Assembly: GCA_963995505.1 (NCBI GenBank)
Contig: OZ023180.1
Coordinates: 10,425,301-10,489,300, forward strand
Direction of reading: 5' to 3'
From: Hypericum androsaemum
Lineage: Eukaryota > Streptophyta > Magnoliopsida > Malpighiales > Hypericaceae
Length of the DNA stretch: 64,000 bases
Each line of letters starts with the position of its first letter. Positions within the stretch are counted from its first letter, which is position 1. The position numbers were made by a program, and so were the translations under genes. Below, in pieces: positions 45,754 through 57,534 of this stretch. The notes under the pieces were generated by a model that ran no database searches, was not told where the DNA came from, and was given only the letters and a program-made list of their open reading frames with translations.

Positions 45754-47145
45754 TGATAGGGGTAAATTTAGCGATTAATTTACCTATCCTATGCAAATAA
45801 TATAGTAGTAAGTAGGTTCGAACTGAGGGATTGGCACGAGAATCAATGCAAAATAGGTTCATAAAGATTACTAAATTGAGCAACGAGAACTAGTGAATTG
45901 AGCGCAATCAGAGAATTGGAAGAACGCTAATAATAAATCACGGCAAATGCAATAATAATAAAATAGAGCACGTTACCCTGACACATCGCTAGGTTTAATT
46001 ATGGACTTTTCATAGATCGGTATTCGAAGTTTTCTAAAGTACTAATAGCAATTAAACGGGTGTAAACACATCAACCAAAACCACTATTAGAATATGGATA
46101 AACTCAATGTGCAGGCGTCAATTCAAGTTCACCATTCATTAAGTTCACTGCAATGAATCACTTAAAGCGAGTTTTTCTACACCCAACTATTAAGCGTATT
46201 ATTCGATCTTTTCAGATTCTCTACTTTCATAGATCGGCTAGGGATCAAACCATCTTTCATGTTATCAATCATGAACCAATAACCTATGTCTAGGTTTCAC
46301 TAGGGTGCGATGCATCAACCTAAATGAAAGTCTAGGATAAGCCTACTTCAATCTCAACAACAGTGAAAGAAAGGTAAGCATTAATCATTCCAAACAATAA
46401 CCATTTCTATGATCAATGTAGAATCTCACTCATCAACGTGCCTTACGGGAACCGTACTCAAAGAAAACTACTCCCTACTCATGGCAATCATACTCGACAC
46501 AATCATAGTATTGATAATGAAAAGTATAAAAGGAGAGGGTAGGAAAGAAGTCACCAATGACGGAAGTCTCACGAATCCTGAATTAACGATCAATCCCGAA
46601 GATGTAGCCACTGGGAAAAAGTGTAGAGAAATGTATCTGGAAAAGTATGTCTAACCCTAGAACTCGGTGGGTATATATAGAAACCCGAAATGTCAAAAAC
46701 CCTAGTTCAAAATTATTATATTTTCTTCAGCAGAAATGTCTCCGCGGCACCTTCAGCGTACGCCAACAAGCATCACCGTATGCTCCATTTGAGAATTTGC
46801 CCCTTTCAGCGTACGCAAGGCTGGTGCGCGTATGCTGTAATACCAAGCGTACGCCAAAACTGGTGCGTGTATGTTACAAAACCGAAATCGTTGAGTCCAG
46901 CGTACGCCAAGGCTGATGCATGTACGCCAACTACTACCTATCTCTGGCCTTTGACCACTTTGCCTCAGACTCTTTTGCTCCACGCTCGAATGCATTCTCG
47001 GACCTTGACAACCTATAAGATAAAATAAATTGTAAATGCCCACTCTCACGACTCAACTGTAAGCAAACATGATAACATAATGACGAAACAGACTCAAAAC
47101 AATATAAATAGTATATCAAATAACGATAAAGATTGACACGTATCA
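45754..47145. repeat. Solo LTR, gypsy-type
   Basis: About 1392 bases from TGATAGGGG to ACACGTATCA, with near-duplicate flanks GCAGT (45749-45753) and ACAGT (47146-47150). The LINE reading resumes across it. It contains several copies of CAGCGTACGCCAA-like units at 46750-46940. No primer-binding site or coding sequence is attached, which fits LTR-LTR recombination. Confidence 0.65.
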
Positions 47146-47148
47146 ACA

Positions 47149-48230
47149 GTGACTACTTGGGATTTCTGAGGGTACTCTACCTTTTGTGTATTTGGGGATC
47201 CCTTTATTCTGTGGTCTTCCCCGACGTAGATTTTTGCTGGATTTGGCAAATGCTATTATTGCAAAGTTCTCCCAGTGAAAAGGTTCGTCTCTCTCTATGG
47301 CTGTGTAATACCTCGTGATCCGATCAACTGTCTCCACAGACCAACACAGGTCTTTTCCAGCATGTTTTGTCCTCACTAACACGCATCCCAGAAAACTTTC
47401 CAGGAGGTCACTCATCCTGATCCTACTCCCGGTCAATCGCACTTAACCATGAAGTTCTCTCAAGATGTGTGCCAGAAAAGAAGGTGCACCTTATTGATAT
47501 GGATAGTACCAATCAAATCACTTAAATCTTTTCAGAATCAGGGTATCACATTCACCCCTCCTTAAATACGCAACGTCCTCGTCGCGCCAGTTAGAACAAT
47601 TCAGAACACAAAATAATCCCAGAATCATTTTTGCTCTGATACCAAATGTAACGCCCCGTGATCCGGCTGATTGTCTCCACAGACCAACAAAAATCTTTTC
47701 TAGCGTATTTTTTCCTTACTAACAAGCATCCCAAAAAACTTCCCAGGAGGTCACCCATCCTGATTCTACTCCCGGCCAATCCCATTTAACCATAGAGTTC
47801 TCTCAAGATGTGTGCCAGAAAAGAAGGCGCACTTTGTTGATATGGATAGTAACAATCAAATCACTTAAGGCTTTTTAGAATCGGGTATCACAGGCTGGGC
47901 GGGTTTGTCTAGTTCAATCTGTCATCCCTCACTCTATGATGGTCTACAAGTAGCCAGTTGGGCTGCTAGAGCATATAGACACTTGTATCAGGAATTTTGT
48001 TTGGATATGTGACATTCATAAAGGGGATTCTTGCACGATTTCATAGGAAAGGGTGTGTGCCCTGAAGGAGGAAGGGGTTTTGTACATACGGTCTCTCTCG
48101 ACTATGAACCTCACCTATCTAAACAGGTTATTCTGGGACATTTTATATAATCCTGCTGGTTATTTTGACATTCTTAGAGATTACCTCTATCACACCGTGT
48201 CAGATTATGTTCGGGTGTTCGTTCTTTAGT
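47149..48230 (+). pseudogene. LINE reverse-transcriptase C-terminal part, split by Cassandra
   Basis: Before the Cassandra the frame approaches ..FVSLYGW-like sequence. After it (47893 on) frames read VQSVIPSL, PVGLLEHIDTCIRNFVW and GDIHKRGFLHDF, the segment that follows the RT core in plant L1 elements. Several frame breaks occur. Confidence 0.7.
47304..47892 (-). mobile_element. Cassandra TRIM, copy 2
   Basis: LTRs are 47304-47550 and 47647-47892 (247 and 246 bases) around a 96-base centre, with the perfect target duplication GGCTG (47299-47303 and 47893-47897). The primer-binding site is TGGTATCAGAGC (complement of 47633-47644) and the purine tract AAGGAGGGGTGAATG. The minus strand carries the 5S-like stretch (GACCTCCTGG.., GGGAGTAG..). 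Same family and orientation as copy 1 at 18541-19178, but the LTRs differ by several bases and small deletions. It interrupts the LINE RT. Confidence 0.93.
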
Positions 48231-48471
48231 GCTAAAGGGCTTCAGGCACTGCTATCCGGACATCAGCGCTTCTTCTATTAGGGTGGTTGGTGAGGATTCT
48301 TCTGCCAACTTTTGGTCAGATAATTGGTTGGCTTATGTGATTGCAGACAGAATCAGAGTTCATGTGCATCTTCAGACACTTTGTAAGTATTCTGTCTCAA
48401 ACTATTGGTCGAATGGAAACTGGAGAATTCACTAAGATTTTTTTGCTACATACCTGGACATAGTTGATGAT

Positions 48472-48790
48472 ATGAGGAGATCTACATTGGGACCGATAGG
48501 GAGTGACAAAGTTGTGTGGTCCCATTCTTCGGATGGGCAACTCACGTCCAATGCAGCATATCACTACATGCGCTCAGACTTTTCGGCTATTCGGTGGAGT
48601 CCCTGGATTTGGGCCAGTTTCATTCCTCCTCAACGGTCTATGTTAGTGTGGCGGGCGATTCATTACTTTCTTCCCACCGAGGATGCTTTGTGACGAAGAG
48701 GATTTACTAGCTCTTTGTTTTGCTCCTTTTTTTTTGCAGATGCAGAGTCTATTGATCACTTGTTGGTAACTTGTGATTTTTCTATGGCCA
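48472..48790 (+). pseudogene. LINE zinc-binding (zf-RVT) domain
   Basis: The frame reads DKVVWSHSSDGQLTSNAAYH, PWIWASFIPPQRSMLVWRAI and then, after a frame break near 48692, AESIDHLLVTCDF, the H-x4-C end of the zf-RVT domain. It is equivalent in type to the fragment at 4351-4836. Confidence 0.8.
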
Positions 48791-49149
48791 TCTGCAGAGG
48801 TTATTTAAGTTTTTTGGCATTATCTGGTGGGAGTGTGCTAGTTTTAATGAGCTTGTGGCACGGGTAATGCAGGTTTTTTTAGTCCGCAATTGCAGGCATT
48901 GTGGCGAGTTGCAGTGGTCTCATGCACCTAGGCTCTATCGACCCAAAGGAACCAACATATTTTTTATGATGAGTGGCATAGTGTGGACTCGATGATTGTG
49001 TTGATTCGCAATCTGGTGACGGAGATAGAGGTCCTGAATGTGGGCCGCATGTATCATACGCAGGAGAGGTACGTACACTATAAGCTCTTCGGGTTACTAG
49101 TCGTACGGGGCATGCTCATGTCATTAAAGACGTTCGTTGGCACTATCCA

Positions 49150-49600
49150 TTGCTAGGGTGGATAAAGTGCAACACAGTTGGTAACACGGCTGGGGCTCTG
49201 GGATTATCCACGGTAGCATGGGTTTTTCTTTGCCACAGGAGTTTTGTGCAGGGTTACTTTGTGCGTCATTTAGGGATTAGTTATGCCTATGAGGTCAAGC
49301 TAGTTGTAGCATTTTATACAGTGTAGGCTGCACATTTTTATGGTTGGCATCATCTGTGGCTGGAGAAGGACTCCATGTATATTTTTTAGTTGTTTCAATT
49401 TTAGCAGATGGATGTTTTATGGTGCTACAGGTATAGATGGATGCAGGTACATGGCATGTTGAAAGACATGCAGTTTCAGGTATCCTATATTTTTTGTGAA
49501 GGTGATGCTGTCGCTGATGCTTTGACTAAGCTGCAAGAGACTAGATGGTGGCCGAACATTCCCAATTCTCTTTTGAGATACATTGGCAAGGACTTGTAAG
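49150..49600 (+). pseudogene. LINE RNase H domain
   Basis: Reads W-I-K-C-N-T-V-G-N (49159 on), then a decayed middle with stops, then VSYIFCEGDAVADALTKL near 49480-49535, the conserved last motif (E-G-D-x-V-A-D-A-L) of plant L1 RNase H. It ends at about 49599. Confidence 0.8.
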
Positions 49601-50297
49601 GGCTTCCTTTTTATCGCTTTGTTACATGATGAGACACATGCAAAGGACGATTCGGTGGACATGCGGCAGGTCTAGGAGCTGTGAAGGAGCTTTGGTGCTA
49701 GACTTGTATGGTTACTTGCTTGATGACTCTATTTTTGTAATAGGGAGTTGCAGCATCAATGGGTTTTTAGGCGCTCTTTTTTCTTGTCGTTAGGCGGCGG
49801 TAGGATTTGTTACAGAGGCCCCGGCTGCAACTGTTCATAATAGGTGTTCAGGATTTTGTTTTACTTTCTTCTGGAGGTGGGAGGGTGGGTGGCATCCTTT
49901 ATATAGGATATCCCAAGGCTAGGTTCACTCTGACTTGTAGACTGTTGTCTGGTAATTGGGCCCCCAGAATTCCGACTTGTAGATTCACTCTGACTGCCCG
50001 GCTTGTGGGGTTCAGCAGAGTAGGACTTAGAGTGCCCAGGCTCTTTCTTGGTCTATTGATTAAGGGACCCCACCCCTTTGACTGCCCAGGATGTAGGTTC
50101 AGTGGGGGTAGATTGTTGGTTCGTTGTCTTACAAGTTATTTTCTTTCATTTATGGAGTTCTTTTTTTCGCCAAAAAAAAGGAACCATTTGATCTTCTACT
50201 TCACATACTTCATTTGATGCTATCTTGATTGTGTGATTTGATTCCCAATCAGCCATAAATGTTGCCATAAATATGTTGCATGGAAAAACTTTGAGAA

Positions 50298-50915
50298 TGT
50301 AACGAAACAAACTCGAGATGGTCTGGAGTGGTCATGCCAAGGGCGATCCCAAGGAGCCGCGAAATAAAAAGAAGACCTAAAGAGTTGAGGGAAAAGGAGT
50401 TGTATTGAGAGAGTATGGTTTTTTTGTGTATGATTTGTGGTGTCTTGCTCCCAACCACAAGCTCTCCTTATAAAGAAAAAGACTCTTAACCCCGATCTTC
50501 TACCCAGGTCGTATTTTAGTCGAACTCGATGACTCAAAGTCTATCCTTATCCCTACTTCAATCCTTATAAGAGTCTCAATCCTATCTTCTGAGAAGTAAA
50601 TACTCCTTTGGTTGTCATCTGGTCTCTAGAGTTTGTGTTAGGTCGGCCTCTTCAAGCTCATCGTCTCCTCTTTTTCTGGATAAGCCTTGAGAATTGTCAT
50701 CTGCGTTAATACACAAACAGTCGAGAATACCAACCCAATTTTAACCCTTCTTTGTGCCTAATTTGGATAGGACAAAGAAATACATAATTGTAGATATACG
50801 TGTTATCTTTTAGTAGCACTTTAAATCGCATCAATATGATATTTGAGTCAAAAGTTATGGCTATTTTACGGAAATATGTATGACACAAATCCGTGAATAA
50901 TTTTTCGCTCCAACA
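50298..50915 (-). repeat. LTR 2 of the array
   Basis: 618 bases ending CTCCAACA. On its right the minus strand reads GCAGGGGCCAT, a possible purine-rich tract for the unit to the right. Confidence 0.75.
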
Positions 50916-52004
50916 ATGGCCCCTGCACGTTAATATTTTGACAGTAGGAAAAGCGTTAATGTGTAACCTTCTTTAGATATGCAAAAAATTACTCCTACTT
51001 GAAACCATGGACCTAGTTAAATCAAGACTGTAATATATAGAAACTTATTGTTGAACCAGTCGAGGCATAACTATTATTGGCGCGAGGATGATCACCTATT
51101 CAACTATAGCAATGATAATTATTGAAGTAAATACGTTGAATACTTGCTTGTCCAAACGTATTTCTGGGACCCCATCTTGATTAACATTGAACAAGCTCAG
51201 ACCATAGTGCCGAAATGACTGCATCCCTCTTGAACACGTCAAAATCTCAAGTATTCGCTCATTCGAATGATGACTATGCAAAGCAAGCTCTTTTGATAAA
51301 CTTTTCTCTTCGGAAACCTCTTGCTTTCGCTCCATTGTATCCATATCAAGGGATGACTTTCTCATCTCAAAATATCTGTGTGCTTATGGCTTTCTTGGGA
51401 TGATTAGGATTACGCAGCTGAGTATGAGCTCCATGTCCTTTGTCGGAACGACCATATAATTATTGTTGAAGGTCTTTCAGCTTCTCCTTTTGCTTTTAAA
51501 TCTTTCGCTCTAACGTTCTTCATTGAGTCTTTGTGAGAGTGGGTCGATGAGATCTGGGACACTTGCCCTCTGAGGCTGGTGTCGGCCTTTTTTGAATATC
51601 TTCACGTGTAAACTTTATTGGGTGACTGTGATAAATGAAATACTAATCATTCCTCACGGGTCGTGCCTCTCATGGGCCTTTCTTGGACCACGATAACTCC
51701 TCCTTGGGCACCCAAACTTTGAATGGCTTACCAGTTCGAAGAACTCCTTGTTCGACTGCCAATTAAGTGAACATGTATTTCCTAATCCATACACACTGGG
51801 GCAATCGTGCACCATAATTCACTATCGATGACTTGCATTTATCTTCAGTCACTTCTTATTCATTTGTGTGTCTTGCCCCCTAATCGGGACAATTTTAGTC
51901 ACTGTAGGAACATCAGCCTTAATATTGTTGTGCTCGTCATGGCCCCAAACTAAAGTAGAATGTCCACCAATACTCCAGTCGTAGGCTTGCTCCCTAGTGT
52001 CTTG
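50916..52004 (-). other. Non-coding internal part of the LARD-like element
   Basis: No recognised frame. Its right part (51784 on) is repeated at 45015 on, which marks it as element sequence rather than host DNA. Confidence 0.5.
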
Positions 52005-52836
52005 TCATTGAGTTGAGACAGAATTGGGCAAGTGTAAGAGGATTACTGCGTGCAGGACCAATTGGGACTCGGTAGTCTGTAGTGGTTCACTCGACGGAGG
52101 TCCTAAGATTCCCTTTGCTGGAGCAAGTACTAAGCCTCCCTTAGCTGGCGGAGGCCCTAAAATGCCTTTCGTATTTGATATGGCCCTTATGGCTGTCTCG
52201 ATTGTCGATATGACTCGAACTATGATTTGCTTAACCTTCTTATCAATCGTGGGCATAGCAAGGTGGAGAGTGTTGGGGCCATCCATTTGTTGACTCGTTG
52301 TTCGTATGACATCATGGACAATGCAGAAAAAAGATTGCGTAGATCCAACCGATTCATTTACGACTGTCTCAATTCTAAACTCAGAATTATTTGATCCAGG
52401 AACCATTCGATCTTCAACTTCACGTACTTCAGTTGATGCTATATTGATTCTGTGATTTGATTCCCAATTAGCCATAAATATTACATTTAATAAACCATTG
52501 TCAAATAACTTTTCACATTCTTTCATCGTCTCATTCCCAAGATGCCGAGATCACAGACTTAAGGTATTCCCTTCCATCATTCTACGTGTCCATGCTCAAA
52601 GTAGTAGTAAAGTTATCAAAAAGTATCTAAGCACGACTGCTTCTCCTATCGTCAACATTCTTGACACGAGCAAAGAATGCATGAACTAAATAATTAGGAA
52701 CTTCATAGCCACCATTCATACGACGAAACCACTCGACAACATCGAATGTGGCCTTATTAAGAGTCTGTCGAACAAGAGCTTTCACATATAATTGGCTTGA
52801 CAAACGATCCCATATATGTTTCTTAGATATCACCAT
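52005..52836 (-). pseudogene. Unknown protein of the LARD-like retroelement
   Basis: Two consecutive minus frames, 52836-52627 (MVISKKHIWDRLSSQLYV.., EWFRRMNGGYEVPNYLVHAF) and 52526-52005 (MKECEKLFDNGLL, NVIFMANWESNHRI, then a Gly/Pro/Lys-rich KGILGPPPAKGG segment), are separated by about 100 bases with stops, so one longer protein may be broken. The second frame's C-terminal part is also kept at 45523-45245 in the first unit (KGILGPPPSEP), so the sequence was conserved across copies. No zinc knuckle, protease or polymerase motif is visible. It is positioned as gag would be, downstream of the 5' LTR at 53071-53707. I do not recognise the family. Confidence 0.45.
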
Positions 52837-53070
52837 GATTGGAGTAGGAGTAAATGACTGGCGATGAGTTTGATTTAAAGAGTGCTAAATAATTGATTAT
52901 CCTGAAAATTTGAAATTGATTTTCAGAATGACAAACCTTTAGTAATTTGGTCGTAACATTCTATTGCAGCGTTCTTGGTGTCCACAAAAGATCTTTAACT
53001 TTTCCTAAAATATGATTCTTCAGATTTAGCTTAGAAAAGGACTAAAATTTTCTCCAAAGCTGACTGACCT

Positions 53071-53707
53071 TGTTGGATGTTGGTGGTTCAGGGGATCTTG
53101 AGTGGTCTTCCTAAGGGCGATCCTAACGAGCCGCAAAAAAAGTAAAAACTAGGGCAAAGAGAGAGTGGAGAGAAAGAGATTGTATTGAGAGTAATGAAAA
53201 AAAGTATAGGGGGATTGTTCGTATGATTTGTGGTGTCCTGCTCCTAACCCCAAGCTCTCCTTATATAGAAAAAGACTCATAATCCCGACCTCCTACCCAG
53301 GTCGTATTTTAGTCAGACTCGATGACTCAAACTCTATCCTCATCCCTACTTCAATCCATATCAGAGTCTACGTTTTATCTTCTGAGAAGTCTATCCTCTT
53401 TTGATGGTCATCCGGTCTCTAGAATTCATTTTCGCTCGGCCTCTTCAAGCTCATCGCCTCCTCTTTTTCTGGATAAGCCATGAAAACTGTCATCCACGCT
53501 AATACATAAACTGCCGAGACTTCCAACATAATTTTAACACTTTTTCCATGCCAAATTTGGATAATGCACATAAATACATAATTAGATCTACGTGTTATCT
53601 TTCATTAGTATTTTGAATCGCATCCATCTAATATTTGAATCAAAAGTTACGGTTATTTTACCAAAACATGTTCGTCACAAATCCGTGGATAATTTTCCAC
53701 TCCAACA
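53071..53707 (-). repeat. LTR 3 of the array
   Basis: 637 bases from TGTTGGATG to CTCCAACA. The internal side (left) shows no match to a common tRNA primer-binding site. Confidence 0.75.
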
Positions 53708-54142
53708 ATTTTCTAGGGGAATAGAAAGCCTTCACGTTGAGGAGAGGACTTGCAGCCTTCAAAACTTATTTACCGTTCCTTTTTATCTTCTTTTACTCAT
53801 TCATGAAAGGTACATGATCTTTATGGTGAACGATCTTTTAATAAAATTTGAAGAGATAGTGAATCTTTTATCAATATGGGGAAGTAAAAATGGAAAAAAA
53901 ATATCTCTTAATAGATTAAAAATTGTTATCAATTATTTTGAAAAATAATCATCGACCACAATGTTTTTGAAAAGGTAGAATTTTATTAATTGTAATAATA
54001 TTTAGGATAAAATAGCCATTGATCCCTGATTTTTGACAAAATTGATGAATTGTGACAGTCTACTATTGTTTAATTCTTGATATTTTTAAATCAAACTGAT
54101 TAGTCCCTAGACTCTAATTCTGGTCACTTTTAGGTGAGACGT
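53708..54142. other. Spacer between the LARD array and the next LTR
   Basis: AT-rich. The plus frame at 53592-53948 contains HERYMIFMVNDLLIKFEEIV, which faintly resembles an RT Y-x-D-D region, but it is too short and too weak to call. Confidence 0.35.
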
Positions 54143-55520
54143 TGATGCGTGTCTAAAATACGCATTTCACTGGGTCATTTAGGTTGTTTTGAATTATTTT
54201 GTCTTCGAGTCTTGAGTCTTTTCATCCATTTTAGGCATGTTACCTTGAATGGACTCATTCGTTGAGTCTTGTATTTTTAGGAGGAGTTTGGGAGAAAGGA
54301 GAGCGAAACAAAGCAAGATGAGGATGATTCTGTGTAGAGCCAAGGCGAAAAGAGAATTCTAGCCAAATCAGATGAAGGTAATGAAGCCTGTGAGAAAGGA
54401 GCCCCGAAGCGTGCACAATGAGCTGTTGTTTGGGGGACGAAAGTAGTCGGACGAAGATTCGAAGCCGTACAGACCTGAGTAAGAACCACGCAGAGTAAAG
54501 ACAAATGAAGACAAAAAGCCCACACAGAGTTTGTAGTGAAGGTCTTGCTGCCGCAGAGAGCTTCATCCAATGCCGAACGGAAGAGAAGGGATTCGCGCGA
54601 AGTCACCTGTTGCACGAATTTTGGGTGATGCGAGCGGCTTCTACTTTTAGACAAATTCCTGACGAAGTAGTCTACCATTGGTGGCCAAGCACATTTTTGG
54701 ACCACACATCACAAAGAATATTCATGATAGGGGACTGCATCAGATTTTTGGTCATATCAACTTTTGTAATTTTTCTTTTAGGCAAGTATGGTTTTACCTT
54801 ATCTATTGCTCATATGTTTGGTGTGATTAGTGAGTATAGCATTCTTGGGCCGGGTGTCCTAAGTGCGCCCAACTAACTAGGTGACTTAATGTTTTTAGAC
54901 TAGATGTTCGTAGGTTGAGCTTAATAGTATGGGCGTTATGATTTGACCTATGAACTCACTAGATGATCGATTGATTGTGGCCCGATGTGCGAAAGCGAAG
55001 GGGAATCATGGAAAGGGAATGGCTAGTAGACTAAAAGAACTGTTCGATGTGCAAAAGCGAATGGAGAAGACGCTAGTTGTCTATAGGGTGGCATAATAGA
55101 GAGTTGGATCGAAGGAGTTTGATATCGACTAGGTAAAGAGTTGTCAGGGTTGACAACCGGTTGGCGACGCACCTAGAGAGTTTAAAGTGACACCCGAGAA
55201 CCGGCTTTGGCGGGTGTGATGGGCGAGAACGAAGCAACGCTGCTTTAGATATTCGTTGACCATCACAAGCGTAGTAAGCCCGCAAGGTTACCTAGTTAGG
55301 AAGGTTGCACGAATTATACCCGACCCTACTTTCCATTATTGTCTAAGTGTTTTCAGTTTCTCCGATTGCATGCATCAACCAAACCAAATTACAAAAATAG
55401 ATTCGTCCTAGATCTAAGTAGCTAGCTGATAGAGGGAACTCTAGGCCCGTTCCCTGTAGGTACGACATATCCCTTACTTATCTTTGTTGCAAGGGTGGAT
55501 GTCAAAACCTGTCAGCATCA
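54143..55520 (+). repeat. Gypsy-type LTR (Athila/Tat-like), 5' LTR
   Basis: 1378 bases with terminal inversion TGATGC..GCATCA, followed directly by a primer-binding site. The frames inside it (54255-54876) have no known domain and are not supported as genes. Confidence 0.75.
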
Positions 55521-55522
55521 AA

Positions 55523-55540
55523 TGGCGTCGTTGCCAGGGA
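55523..55540 (+). promoter_or_regulatory. Primer-binding site of the gypsy-type element
   Basis: TGGCGTCGTTGCCAGGGA differs by two bases from the TGGCGCCGTTGCCGGGGA I know from plant Athila/Tat retroelements. Confidence 0.75.
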
Positions 55541-55920
55541 GCGGTCGCACTAGATAAGCTTTTGTTACTTATTATCTTAGTTTTATGATGTTATTTTTCC
55601 AGTTAGTTGTTAGATCTAGTTACAATAGTAGTTACTTTCATTTTTAGTTTGATTTCGTTGCCAGCGCATACTCTGTTATCCATTACTCCGTTTTTCTGTC
55701 GTCTGGGAAGCATTATCTTCATTTGCTACTGTTACTGTGTGGAAACAACTAGTCTTCGCTTGATCATAGTGAATTTATAGGTGTCTGAGTTCTTTCCCTT
55801 GTTTTCGAGAGGTACCTTGCTTCTGAGTGGCAATGGGGAACTATGAGGAGGACGGCTCACTCCCGTTTATGAGTAGCATCGAAGAACATCGTTTTTGAGA
55901 TCTTGCGAGATTAATATTCT
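55541..55920 (+). pseudogene. Leader and first codons of a truncated gypsy element
   Basis: After a leader of about 290 bases, an ATG at 55833 opens MGNYEEDGSLPFMSSIEEH and stops after about 20 codons. Athila-type gag proteins also begin with a short MGN.. sequence, so this is probably the gag start. The rest of the element is absent. Confidence 0.45.
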
Positions 55921-56808
55921 TTTGTTATTTATCTTTTCGCGTTTCAGGTATTTTTGGCTAATCGACGGATTCATAAACACCTATCCTTAGCATGTTTCCA
56001 ATATTCTTGATGAATCAACATATCTGTGTAGCCTATCATATCTACGATGTGTCAATTAAACATCTAACGAGCATTGAATTCTCTCAAAATACTAATTTGT
56101 AGTCGCATGACTCGTTAATATCTTATCGCGACAAAACTCAACAGAAAAATGAACCCCAAAATTATCTTTATTCAATCGGAGCACACATGAAGTAGGATAT
56201 GTGCCGTATCTATCTAGCTATTATGCACTTAAATATTAAGACGGTGATCTTGATAGGTCGGTAGTATCCCGACGATATTTCCAACTTCCAAGAGAAAAGT
56301 GTACAAAGTCAGTAGCACAATTTATTCTCTTCCAAAACAAATACAATAGTTTATTGTACGATGCACCGTCAGGCAACCTGCAATCTTGGAGTATGGACTG
56401 TGGACTGGCAAGAGAAGGGATTCCCTATCTGCATTTTGTTGTACATGGATATTATGTTAGGATTTGTTTATTTTAAATCCGAGGACTAAAAAATTCGTAA
56501 AAGAATTCTATTGTGTCATGTATGCATTTTTAATAGGCAGACCCCTAGATGCATTATAATAAAATAATTATATGAAATGAAATATCCAAATCATCTTTCA
56601 AATATTGACAATTTGTAACAAGAATGCAGACGACTTACTAACATGTCGTCTCTCCACATGGTGCCCCTCATGATGCCTCCCATTCGAAACGACTTCTTAG
56701 TAGGTCGTCTCTATTTTTTTAGTTTTATTGAGACAGCCGACACTTGTTGCCAATCATAAGCTCGTCTTCCTCTATTATTTTTTCCTTTTAGAACTAATGA
56801 ACTATTCA
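55921..56808. other. Intergenic DNA
   Basis: No gene or repeat recognised. Confidence 0.4.
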
Positions 56809-56817
56809 TCTTAAAAA

Positions 56818-57261
56818 TAGAAAAGTCTATTTTAGTACCTTGTGGTATCACAAAAAATTACTTTAGTATCTTGTGATAAAAAATTCATCAATCGAGTTAA
56901 ACCTCACCCAATTTACATCACTTAGGTCCACGGGTAGTTGTCCGAACTTGCGATCCACGGGTAGCTGCCCGAACTTGCCCGAACCTGCCCGGCCACATGG
57001 ACGTGGACGAGCCACGTCAGCAAGAAGAAGAAGAAGAAGGAGAAGGAAGAAGCAGGAGGGACGCCACCTCAATAAAATTTGCTGACGTGGCTCGTCCACG
57101 TGGCCGGGCAGGGTCTGGGCAGGTCCGGGCAAGTTCGGGCGCTGCCCGTGGACCTAAGTGATGTAAATTGGGTGAGGTTTGACTCGATTGATAAATTTTT
57201 TACCACAGGGTACTAAGCTGATTTTTTGTAATACTATAAGGTACTAAAATAGATTTTTCCC
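56818..57261. mobile_element. Mutator-like MITE, long inverted repeats and almost no centre
   Basis: 444 bases, flanked by TCTTAAAAA (56809-56817) and TTTTAAAAA (57262-57270), 8 of 9 matching. Arms of about 190 bases share TCTATTTTAGTACC ends, TCAATCGAGT and a GC-rich inner part with CCACGTGGACGAGCCACGTC-like sequence. The centre is a short GAAGAA-rich run. The left arm contains an extra partial repeat of the CCACGGGTAGCTGCCCGAAC unit. Same family as 2221-3401. Confidence 0.82.
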
Positions 57262-57270
57262 TTTTAAAAA

Positions 57271-57534
57271 AATTGTTAGTTTGTCATGATTTTGATAATT
57301 TGACCCAAGAGAAAAAAATCCTTATTCTTCTCACCTAGCCTAGCTAGGCCAAGATGATGAGTCAGAAGCACGGAACCCAAGAAGGTGAAATGTCGCGCCA
57401 CCTACCAAATTTCCAGCTGGCACGCCGGTCATTAGCTTTCAATTAAGTCTGAAAAGGGAGATGAGGCGTTGCAAGACGGCTATCCGGTCAACGTGATCTT
57501 GTTTTGCTAGGAAACCAAATCTCAATAAACCTTA
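57271..57534. other. Short spacer
   Basis: No gene recognised. Confidence 0.35.

Larger units (their letters stand above)
45655..50179 (+). mobile_element. 5'-truncated L1-type LINE, carrying a solo LTR and a Cassandra
   Basis: It is flanked by GGAACCATTCGATCTTC (45638-45654) and GGAACCATTTGATCTTC (50180-50196), a 17-base target duplication with one mismatch, and ends in an A-run (50172-50179). Removing it restores continuity of the LARD sequence. The coding remnants run 5' to 3' as RT C-terminus, zinc-binding domain and RNase H. Two later insertions sit inside it (45754-47145 and 47304-47892). Confidence 0.85.
44405..53707 (-). mobile_element. Three-LTR array of a non-autonomous LTR retroelement (LARD-like), interrupted by a LINE
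   Basis: Three related LTRs lie in the same orientation: 44405-45014 (inner end deleted), 50298-50915 and 53071-53707. Each has AACAAACTCGAGA-like start sequence, a minus-strand TATA box (TATATAAGG near 50470 and 53270) and, where kept, CTCCAACA at the end. Between the first two, 45015-45655 continues at 50180-50275 once the LINE is removed, and matches 51784-52480 of the second interval. No gag-pol core is present. The shared middle LTR suggests unequal recombination between copies. No target duplication is seen at the outer ends. Confidence 0.7.

Noticed and set aside
53592..53948. Weak reverse-transcriptase-like frame (FMVNDLLIKF)
   Set aside because: Too short, lacks the other RT motifs, and overlaps the end of an LTR.
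54255..54876. Three frames of 103-142 codons
   Set aside because: They lie in a gypsy-type LTR and show no domain; one hydrophobic segment alone is not evidence for a gene.
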